A stretch of 9,059 bases of DNA from NCBI GenBank assembly GCA_017882205.1, contig JADGPY010000051.1, positions 1 through 9,059 of the forward strand, written 5' to 3'. Below are positions 1 through 5,680 of the stretch, piece by piece. Made by a program: the position numbers and the translations under genes. This DNA comes from Chitinophagaceae bacterium. GTDB taxonomy: Bacteria > Bacteroidota > Bacteroidia > Chitinophagales > Chitinophagaceae. Position 1 is the first letter of the stretch, and every line of letters starts with the position of its first letter. Under the pieces are notes generated by a model. That model saw nothing but the letters and a program-made list of their open reading frames with translations, was not told the origin of the DNA and searched no databases.

Positions 1-607
1 GATTAGGCAAGGTCATAATCCATTTTTCATATAACGGAGTAAAGCACTCAGCCACAATAACTGCGTTTACCCTTATGTGGTATTTCAGTAATTCAACAGC
101 CCATTCTCTCGTCAATGCATTACGTGCCCCATTGGCCGCAGCATACGCCGAAGTGCCGCCCTGCCCTGTTTCAGCGGTTTTAGAACTGATGTTTACAATA
201 GACCCTTTTGATTTTATTAATTCTGGCAACGCATAATGAGCCATCAGGTAATAATGCACCACATTTTTATGAAGGGAGGTCATAAATCCTTCATAGTTTC
301 CATGCTCTAATCCAATTCCATCATTAACTCCGGCATTATTGACTAATCCGTCAATATGCCCATATTTTTGTATGATCTCCTTCACAGCTTTTTCGCTTTG
401 ATCGGGTACACTCAGTTCGGCAGTCACATGGAATGCCTCATTACCCGATAACAAAAGCTCATCAACTAATTTCTGGTTATCCTGTTCGTTTCTGCCAACG
501 ATAACGGGTATAGCTCCTTCAACGGATAATACTTTTACAATTCCTGCGCCTATGCCTTTGGCACCACCGGTTACAATGATCACTTTTTGTTTTAATTGAA
601 GGTCCAT
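1..607 (-). CDS. SDR-family dehydrogenase of L-fucose catabolism, C-terminus cut by window edge
   Basis: Not tracked as a closed ORF because the gene runs off the left edge; 202 residues from the ATG at 607-605 are present, of about 255 usual for the family. The Rossmann nucleotide-binding motif TGGAKGIG is at residues 13-20, NNAG at 90-93, a catalytic Asn candidate at N115, Ser at S142 and Tyr at Y155. The expected YxxxK motif reads YAAAN, so the catalytic Lys position is N159. The stretch after it (LTREWAVELL, then TPLYEKW) resembles SDRs found in fucose clusters. It is the last visible gene of the operon, starting 6 bp after the amidohydrolase stop. Two roles fit: NAD(P)-dependent L-fucose dehydrogenase (fucose to fuconolactone) or 2-keto-3-deoxy-L-fuconate dehydrogenase. 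The SDR assignment is secure; the substrate is inferred from context and the Asn makes activity uncertain. Confidence 0.88.
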   Translation of the reverse strand, partial: MDLQLKQKVIIVTGGAKGIGAGIVKVLSVEGAIPVIVGRNEQDNQKLVDELLLSGNEAFHVTAELSVPDQSEKAVKEIIQKYGHIDGLVNNAGVNDGIGLEHGNYEGFMTSLHKNVVHYYLMAHYALPELIKSKGSIVNISSKTAETGQGGTSAYAAANGARNALTREWAVELLKYHIRVNAVIVAECFTPLYEKWIMTLPN

Positions 608-613
608 AGTATT

Positions 614-1447
614 TTATTTCAGGTTGTAGAATTGAACTGCATTATCAGCAAATACTTTTTGTTGTTCGCTCTTGCTAAAAGTAGAAAAATATGTTTGAAC
701 TATATTGAGTATTTCACCGTATGATCCAGCTAAAAGGCATACCGGCCAGTCGGACCCAAACATGATACGGTCTAAACCAAACGTTTCTACTACCACATCA
801 ATGTAAGGTATGAAATCCTGGTATTGCCATTCAGTCAAACTTGCCTCCGTTACCATCCCTGAAATTTTGCAAAACACATTCTTCCTTGATGCTAATAATG
901 AAATGTTTTTCTTCCATCCTTCGATGTCATGCATTTTGATCCCAGGTTTGGCCATGTGATCAAGAACAAACTTTTGTTGAGGGAATAAATCAACGAATTT
1001 TTCAGCATAACTAAGCTGGTCTGTCAATATAAGGATGTCATAAGTAAATCCATATTCCTCTAATGCTTTGATCCCTTTTTGAAAATTCTTCCCAAGCATC
1101 ATATCCCTGACTTCTTCAGACTGCAGAACGTGCCGGAACCCTTTTAGTATTTTGATCTGCTTATAGGCTTCAAGTTGCTCATGAATATTTTCTGCCCGAA
1201 GGTCCACCCATCCAACAACCCCCTTAATGAATTCGTTCCTTGAGGCCAAATCAATAAGAAACTGAGTTTCTGCATCTGACTGATCAGACTGTACCGCTAT
1301 GCAACCTGATATAGAATAATGCTCATATATTGGAAGAAGATCACCCGGTAGAAAATTCTTCTGCAGAACTGACATCTCATCCGTTATCCAATTATGCGTT
1401 ACGGAATCATACTTCCAGAAATGCTGATGCGAATCAATTATTTGCAT
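614..1447 (-). CDS. amidohydrolase-family lactonase, predicted L-fuconolactone hydrolase
   Basis: 277 residues, full length for the amidohydrolase-2 (COG3618-type) lactonases. The N-terminal metal-site motif HQHFW is at residues 7-11 (H7, H9), followed by KGFRHVLQ at 102-109, VLDHMAKP around H164, CKISG at 193-197 and FGSDWPV with D233 near the end of the barrel. These are the usual ligands and signatures of the TIM-barrel lactonases that open sugar 1,4- or 1,5-lactones. No signal peptide is visible, so it should act in the cytosol. The start codon overlaps the last 14 bp of the upstream FAH-fold hydrolase gene, which indicates translational coupling, and an SDR dehydrogenase follows after 6 bp. 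In the non-phosphorylating fucose route this enzyme hydrolyses L-fuconolactone to L-fuconate. A related sugar lactone, such as L-rhamnonolactone or one from another 6-deoxy sugar, is the main alternative. Confidence 0.87.
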   Translation of the reverse strand: MQIIDSHQHFWKYDSVTHNWITDEMSVLQKNFLPGDLLPIYEHYSISGCIAVQSDQSDAETQFLIDLASRNEFIKGVVGWVDLRAENIHEQLEAYKQIKILKGFRHVLQSEEVRDMMLGKNFQKGIKALEEYGFTYDILILTDQLSYAEKFVDLFPQQKFVLDHMAKPGIKMHDIEGWKKNISLLASRKNVFCKISGMVTEASLTEWQYQDFIPYIDVVVETFGLDRIMFGSDWPVCLLAGSYGEILNIVQTYFSTFSKSEQQKVFADNAVQFYNLK

Positions 1448-2294
1448 ATGCTTTAACTGCCTGTTTTGAGCTGCCTAGACCGTCAATACCGAGTTCAACT
1501 ATATCGCCTTCCTTTAAATAAACGGGGGGATTCATTCCTAATCCTACACCAGCTGGCGTTCCGGTTGAAATGATATCACCAGGAAGCAACGTCATAAACT
1601 GGCTTACATAGGAGACAAGTAATGGTATCCTGAAAATAAAATTCGACGTATTACCTTCCTGCATTTTTGTTCCATTAACGGTTAGCCATAAACGAAGATC
1701 ATCCACATTCGCAAGTTCCTCTTTCGTCGCCAGAAATGGACCCATCGGTGCAAATGTATCACAACCTTTTCCCTTATCCCAGGTGCCATTCCTCTCGAGC
1801 TGGAATTCCCTTTCACTTACATCATTATGTAAACAGTATCCTGCCACGTAATCTAATGCCTCATCTTCTTCCACATAACTGGCCTTTTTACCAATTACAA
1901 CCGCGAGCTCAACTTCCCAATCGGTTTTCTTTGAGTTCCTTGGCATCATTATATCATCCCCCGGGCCAACGAGAGCAGTAGTAGATTTAAGAAAGATCAC
2001 AGGTTCTGACGGTACCTGTGCTCCCGTCTCTTTTGCATGATCAGCATAATTCAGTCCGATACATACTATCTTCGACGGCCTTGCAATTGGTGCTCCCAGT
2101 CTCACATTCCCCGGAACTTCCGGACAATCATTTATTATTCTTGACCCGAGAATATCCCGCAGTTTCTCCAACCCATCAGAGGTAAAGAATTTTTCATCAT
2201 ACTCTTTAATGAATTCAGATACATCAAAATATTTATCATCTATCAACACCCCGGGCTTCTCATTCCCTGCCTTCCCAAATCGTATAAGTTTCAT
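1434..2294 (-). CDS. fumarylacetoacetate hydrolase-fold enzyme, predicted 2,4-diketo-3-deoxy-L-fuconate hydrolase
   Basis: 286 residues, matching the FAH-superfamily acylpyruvase-like enzymes. After a short N-terminal domain (1-70) the catalytic domain begins with KIVCIGLNYADHA (75-87). The predicted metal ligands are E127 and E129 in WEVEL and D158 in HNDVS; GKGCDTFAPMGP lies at 175-186 and the signature STGTPAGVG at 243-251. Family members cleave C-C bonds of diketo acids with Mg2+. In the oxidative fucose pathway described in Xanthomonas, a member splits 2,4-diketo-3-deoxy-L-fuconate into pyruvate and L-lactate, which fits the neighbours here: mutarotase and FucP upstream, lactonase and SDR downstream. 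It is cytosolic, with no signal sequence. The ATG at 2294-2292 gives MKLIRFG, the usual start of this family. The 89 bp upstream contain a hairpin repeat but no clear promoter. Other diketo-acid substrates are possible. Confidence 0.88.
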   Translation of the reverse strand: MKLIRFGKAGNEKPGVLIDDKYFDVSEFIKEYDEKFFTSDGLEKLRDILGSRIINDCPEVPGNVRLGAPIARPSKIVCIGLNYADHAKETGAQVPSEPVIFLKSTTALVGPGDDIMMPRNSKKTDWEVELAVVIGKKASYVEEDEALDYVAGYCLHNDVSEREFQLERNGTWDKGKGCDTFAPMGPFLATKEELANVDDLRLWLTVNGTKMQEGNTSNFIFRIPLLVSYVSQFMTLLPGDIISTGTPAGVGLGMNPPVYLKEGDIVELGIDGLGSSKQAVKAYANN

Positions 2295-2348
2295 GATTAT
2301 ATATTTGAATTTTCAACAGTTAAACATAACTAAATAACTAACAAACCT

Positions 2349-2365
2349 GCCTGCCGTAGGCGGGC
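2349..2365 (-). repeat. GC-rich hairpin in the gap before the FAH-fold hydrolase gene
   Basis: GCCTGCC (2349-2355) pairs with GGCGGGC (2359-2365) across GTA, seven pairs with one G-T wobble. The sequence is strongly GC-rich in an AT-rich gap and resembles the CCTGCC-type dispersed palindromes often seen between Bacteroidota genes. It lies 19 bp downstream of the mutarotase stop and 54 bp upstream of the hydrolase start, so it would sit inside the operon transcript, where it may stabilise or attenuate the mRNA. Confidence 0.55.
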
Positions 2366-2377
2366 TTAGAACTGGCT
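2365..2377 (-). repeat. 13-bp repeat CTTAGAACTGGCT, copy 1
   Basis: Identical to 4081-4093. It begins 7 bp beyond the stop codon of the mutarotase gene and abuts the GC-rich hairpin. Confidence 0.65.
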
Positions 2378-2383
2378 TTTTTC

Positions 2384-2722
2384 CTATTGATCATTTAAAC
2401 TGAATATCTTATCCATCAACATCCACTTTTCACCCTCCCGCGCTGTAGGCAGGGGATGCTGATACTTCCACATCAGATCTTCCCATTCCTGCACTTTCGG
2501 GTTTTCCCGATCAGCCTTATCTTTCTTTTCAAAACTAAAATCATCATTTACCTCCATAATCATAAATAACCTGTTGCCAAGCCTATAGATCTCCATGTTT
2601 TCAATCCCTGAATCTTTGATCGACTTAATTATTTCAGGCCATACAGCACGGTGATGGTCCTCATATTGCCGAATCAGTTCTGGATCATTTTTCAGATCAA
2701 GTGTTAGGCAATATTTCTTCAT
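2384..2722 (-). CDS. L-rhamnose/L-fucose mutarotase (RhaM-like)
   Basis: 112 residues, close to the roughly 104-110 usual for the L-rhamnose mutarotase family (RhaM/RhaU, dimeric ferredoxin-like fold). Key features are Y20 and H23 in the YEDHHRAVWPEI stretch (20-31), which correspond to the catalytic Tyr/His pair of RhaM, then IYRLGNRLFMIMEV (45-58) and the C-terminal MWKYQ (84-88) with W100 before the final strand. The protein interconverts alpha and beta anomers of a 6-deoxy hexose in the cytosol, so that import and the stereospecific dehydrogenase are not limited by slow spontaneous mutarotation. It starts 18 bp after the transporter stop, so the two are probably co-transcribed. Fucose rather than rhamnose is inferred from the FucP neighbour and from the known presence of such a protein in the Xanthomonas fucose cluster. 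Confidence 0.85.
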   Translation of the reverse strand: MKKYCLTLDLKNDPELIRQYEDHHRAVWPEIIKSIKDSGIENMEIYRLGNRLFMIMEVNDDFSFEKKDKADRENPKVQEWEDLMWKYQHPLPTAREGEKWMLMDKIFSLNDQ

Positions 2723-2740
2723 AGACTTAACTTAATGTGT

Positions 2741-4012
2741 TTATGCCAAAGCCGCTTCTGTGTTATTCGTTTCCGGTTTTTGCGAAAGTGCGTAAAATAA
2801 CACAATTACAAAACAAAGTAGTGGCACTATATAAGCTAATTGTATATTACCTCCGGTCGCATCTGAAATTCTTCCCATTATCAATGGAAAAATAGCACCT
2901 CCAACAATAGACATTATTATAAATGATGAAGCAATTTTGGTTTCTTCACCTAGTCGCTTAACGCCAAAAGCAAAAATAGTTGGAAACATAATTGACATAA
3001 AAAAGGGAACTGCCATTAATGTATATACGGCTATTTTCCCGTGAGTAGATACAGCAATAGCAACTAAAATGACATTAATTACTGTATATAATCTAAGCAG
3101 GTGCTCAGGTTTTATATACTTCATCAGGAAGGTACCACTAAAACGTCCAGCCATAAATCCAACCATTGCAATTGATCCCCACCAATAAGCAGCTTGCTTT
3201 TCAGGAAGGTCCATGGTATACCTGGAAAAACGGATAAAAAAGCTTCCAACACCAACCTGCGCACCAACATAAAAAAATTGTGCTACCACAGCCCATTTTA
3301 CCTGCGGTATACGTAACACTTTGAATGAAAATGATCCCTTAATATTTTCATGGACGCTTTCGCCTTCCGGTAATTTGGAAACAAAAAACAATGCAAACAA
3401 TAGTAATACCCCTGCAGCAATTACTAAATAGGGAATCTTAACTGTATCAGCTTCAGATTGTAAATAACTGTTCAACTGTCCGGAAGCAGTCATTTGTTTT
3501 AACTCAACCGTTGAATGTTCAACACCAGATAAAATAAATTGGCCTCCCAGTATAGGTGCCAGGAAAGCCCCCACTCCATTGAAGGATTGTGCAAAATTCA
3601 ATCTTCTTGCGCCCGTTTTCTCATCGCCCAATTTTGCCATATAAGGATTAGCAACTGTTTCCAGAAAGGTAGCTCCGCTCGCAATTACGAATAATGCGCC
3701 AAGAAAAAAAGCATAATTACGTGTTGATGCTGCAGGCAAAAATAATAAGGCCCCTAAGCCGTATAAAAAGAGACCAAACAATATTCCCTTTTTATAGCCA
3801 TACTTATGCATAAACAATCCGGCGGGAAGTGCAACAGAAAAATAAGCCAGGTATACAGCAGTATCAATAAAGGCAGATTGAGTATCTGTGAGCTGGCAGG
3901 CTTTTTTTAAATGTGGTATTAGTATTGGGTTAATATTATGCAGAAAAGCCCATAAAAAAAATAAGGATGTTACCAGGATCACAGGCAGCAGGTAATTATT
4001 TGATTTCTTCAT
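2741..4012 (-). CDS. fucP: FucP-family sugar:H+ symporter (MFS), probable L-fucose permease
   Basis: 423 residues with about 12 hydrophobic segments, the size of FucP (about 438). It aligns well by eye with E. coli FucP: SLFFLWAF (16-23), the FLETVANPY stretch containing E118 (FucP E135), LNFAQSFN with Q142 and N145 (FucP Q159, N162), QFFYVGAQ (245-252), FMSIMFPTIF (338-347) and SSFIIMSIVGG (362-372). The protein sits in the inner membrane and should import L-fucose or a related 6-deoxy sugar with protons. At the position of FucP D46, one of two buried acidic residues tied to proton coupling, this protein has P29 in HNINPILIP, so a TM1 acid is missing. The start was chosen for MKKSNNYLLP before TM1. 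Upstream lies an 83-bp gap carrying a 7-bp tandem repeat; downstream the mutarotase follows after 18 bp. Confidence 0.88.
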   Translation of the reverse strand: MKKSNNYLLPVILVTSLFFLWAFLHNINPILIPHLKKACQLTDTQSAFIDTAVYLAYFSVALPAGLFMHKYGYKKGILFGLFLYGLGALLFLPAASTRNYAFFLGALFVIASGATFLETVANPYMAKLGDEKTGARRLNFAQSFNGVGAFLAPILGGQFILSGVEHSTVELKQMTASGQLNSYLQSEADTVKIPYLVIAAGVLLLFALFFVSKLPEGESVHENIKGSFSFKVLRIPQVKWAVVAQFFYVGAQVGVGSFFIRFSRYTMDLPEKQAAYWWGSIAMVGFMAGRFSGTFLMKYIKPEHLLRLYTVINVILVAIAVSTHGKIAVYTLMAVPFFMSIMFPTIFAFGVKRLGEETKIASSFIIMSIVGGAIFPLIMGRISDATGGNIQLAYIVPLLCFVIVLFYALSQKPETNNTEAALA

Positions 4013-4063
4013 GAAGATGTTTAAGCAATCAATTTAATTATACTTCATCAGAGCAATGAGAAA

Positions 4064-4093
4064 GTTCTTAGTTCTTAGTTCTTAGAACTGGCT
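4064..4093 (-). repeat. three 7-bp GTTCTTA repeats joined to the 13-bp repeat, copy 2
   Basis: GTTCTTA is repeated exactly at 4064-4070, 4071-4077 and 4078-4084, then runs into the shared 13-mer CTTAGAACTGGCT (4081-4093). AGTTCT (4077-4082) and AGAACT (4084-4089) form an inverted repeat; on the minus strand the single AGTTCT arm can pair with any of three following AGAACT arms. It begins 2 bp after the stop codon of the YhcH-like gene and is followed by TTTCTC, so it could act as a weak terminator or mRNA end between the first gene and fucP. Confidence 0.65.
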
Positions 4094-4095
4094 GT

Positions 4096-4713
4096 TTATC
4101 CAACCCTCACTTTAATCACTATTTTCTTATCTGCTTTATTTCCACCAGGTGTAATGTTAGGCCTGTGTGCGTCTCCGGGAAAGAAAAGGAAAAAAGTTCC
4201 CGGTGTTGCCGGATATTGCTTACCCTCAGCAGAATAGTTTGCAGCATCTTTTTTCTCATCATACTCTTTCGTAACCACCGCCTTAGAAACAGGGAATACA
4301 CCAATCAATTCTTTACCCTCTATCACATATTGCAGATCAATGTATTTCCGATGTGACTCCCAGGTTGTTTTATCAAAATCCTTAGTAGGATCTTCGGTAA
4401 TGGTAGCAAATACATTGTCGCCATCAATAGGATATTTGCCTTTTGCCATTTTACTGAGGTCATTGTTTTTCAGGAATGCAAAGGCCTTATCCCAATAAAT
4501 TTGATTGATGTGATACTGTTTTGCGAATTCAAGTACATCCACTGATTTGTGTGGTTTCAACTTCAATCCTCCAAGCCACTCTTTCTTATTAAACCATTTT
4601 TCCGCTTTGGGCTTTGTCCACACATCTTTTGTGTCTTGAGCTGAGGCATTCAATAACGAGCAAATAATTATTGCCAGGCCCGACAGTAAAATATATTTTT
4701 TCATTTGGATCAT
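4096..4713 (-). CDS. secreted YhcH/YjgK/YiaL-family protein, possible periplasmic sugar anomerase
   Basis: 205 residues, longer than the roughly 150 of cytosolic YhcH-type proteins because of an N-terminal signal peptide: a hydrophobic stretch YILLSGLAIIICSLL (7-21) ends in ASAQ, with likely cleavage after A25. The cupin-like YhcH domain follows, with HRKYIDLQYVIEG (121-133; H121, D126, Q128), FFPGDAH (177-183; H183) and the C-terminal KKIVIKVRVG. E. coli YhcH has been shown to be a metal-dependent anomerase for N-acetylneuraminate, and EbgC and YiaL are relatives. Here the protein is the first gene of a fucose operon and should be periplasmic or surface-exposed, so it may anomerise or bind the sugar before uptake. 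The first ATG gives MIQMKK; the internal ATG at codon 4 gives the more typical MKK signal-peptide start, and the choice is open. Function on fucose is inferred. Confidence 0.8.
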   Translation of the reverse strand: MIQMKKYILLSGLAIIICSLLNASAQDTKDVWTKPKAEKWFNKKEWLGGLKLKPHKSVDVLEFAKQYHINQIYWDKAFAFLKNNDLSKMAKGKYPIDGDNVFATITEDPTKDFDKTTWESHRKYIDLQYVIEGKELIGVFPVSKAVVTKEYDEKKDAANYSAEGKQYPATPGTFFLFFPGDAHRPNITPGGNKADKKIVIKVRVG

Positions 4714-4810
4714 TTATTAATTGTATGCAATTTAATGTATACTTTCTTAGCCTTTTAACTAATCCCCTCCATTTTGGCATAGACGTTGCAACTCAATTTA
4801 AAAAAATGCC
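4714..4810. promoter_or_regulatory. divergent intergenic region, presumed promoter of the fucose operon
   Basis: This 97-bp AT-rich gap separates the first gene of the minus-strand operon from the plus-strand exported protein, so promoters for both directions should lie here. On the plus strand TTG at 4721-4723 is followed by TACTTTC at 4740-4746, a loose match to the Bacteroidota -33 TTG and -7 TAnnTTTG boxes with a somewhat short spacer. On the minus strand no convincing pair was found. No clear operator palindrome is visible. The promoter role rests on gene layout more than on motifs. Confidence 0.35.
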
Positions 4811-5617
4811 ATGTTTACAAAATTATTTTTATCAACTGCCGTCCTAATTTCTGTAAATATATCTGTCATAGCACAACAAAAGGTAACCAAGGTGGTGAGA
4901 AAAGGTGAGAAACCCGTTATTATCACAAAACCCTCTGCAAATGATAAATCTACATTCACCATAAACCAGTTTACGGGAAGGTGGCAGGAAATCTCTCGCA
5001 GAGATCGACAAACTAATGCTCCGGTGAATTTCACCGACACATTATTTTACCATTTTACTGGAACTAATGATGTTTTCACCAGGGATGGAGTAACTATGAG
5101 CATGAGAGGTAAAGCTAGTATTGAACCAGGGAATGAATTGGTAGCCGCTGCCGATGTGTTTACAATTCGCTCTGTGAACCGCCAGGAAGCAGTTCTTGAT
5201 GATAGAGATAAATACATTCATACATTAATTAAAAAGAAAAGCTTCTGGTATGAAACACTTCCTTCTAATTCTGTAACACCTGAAAAATTTACTACTCCCA
5301 TTAATGCGAAATCTTCAGATTTAATTGGCAACTGGATGGTTTACCGGCGTGACGCTGCACCTGGAGCCATTGCAAGTGATGAATACCTGGTCAAGGCCAT
5401 GAATATTACCCGGGCAGAAGGAGATAATGCCTATGGCAACCTTACTTTTTTCCATTCAGACAGAACCGATTCAATGTCCTGTACTATTACCCTTTCAGGA
5501 CAAAAATTAAATATTGTTACAGATAAACATTCCTGGCAATTGAATGTTTACAAAGCAAATGGAAGTGAATTGGTGTTTGGGAATCCCACCCTTATGTATT
5601 ATTGTAAACCCTGGTAG
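4811..5617 (+). CDS. exported protein with two lipocalin-like halves, function unknown
   Basis: 268 residues. Residues 1-21 form a signal peptide (KLFLSTAVLISVNISVIA, likely cut before Q22), so the mature protein is periplasmic or exported. The rest looks like two beta-rich domains. Each opens with a GxW motif as in lipocalin-like folds: FTGRWQEISRR (54-64) and LIGNWMVYRRD (171-181). Each then runs through alternating short strands, closing with AVLDDRDKYIHTLI (127-140) in the first half and GSELVFGNPTLMYY (251-264) in the second. Cysteines occur only at C224 and C265. The gene is transcribed away from the fucose operon and converges on the EF-G-like gene, 63 bp apart. I do not recognise a specific family; the lipocalin-like reading is inference from the GxW starts and length. 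A regulated link with the operon is possible because they share the upstream region. Confidence 0.72.
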   Translation: MFTKLFLSTAVLISVNISVIAQQKVTKVVRKGEKPVIITKPSANDKSTFTINQFTGRWQEISRRDRQTNAPVNFTDTLFYHFTGTNDVFTRDGVTMSMRGKASIEPGNELVAAADVFTIRSVNRQEAVLDDRDKYIHTLIKKKSFWYETLPSNSVTPEKFTTPINAKSSDLIGNWMVYRRDAAPGAIASDEYLVKAMNITRAEGDNAYGNLTFFHSDRTDSMSCTITLSGQKLNIVTDKHSWQLNVYKANGSELVFGNPTLMYYCKPW

Positions 5618-5680
5618 ACGATTATTTGAAATGTGCGCATTTAATTTATCACCACCCGCCAATAATTTTGCAGGAAGAAA

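Noticed and set aside
2295..2348. Possible promoter before the FAH-fold hydrolase gene
   Set aside because: The minus strand has TATGTTTA, close to the -7 TAnnTTTG box, but the nearest upstream TTTG is only 13 bp away, too close for a -33 box. Read-through from upstream genes is simpler.
4589..5040. Minus-strand open frames of 63 and 80 codons near the divergent promoter region
   Set aside because: They overlap the YhcH-like gene's signal-peptide region or lie antisense to the start of the exported-protein gene, and show no family features.
5618..5680. Possible bidirectional terminator between converging genes
   Set aside because: No stem of useful length followed by a T-run could be found in these 63 bp.
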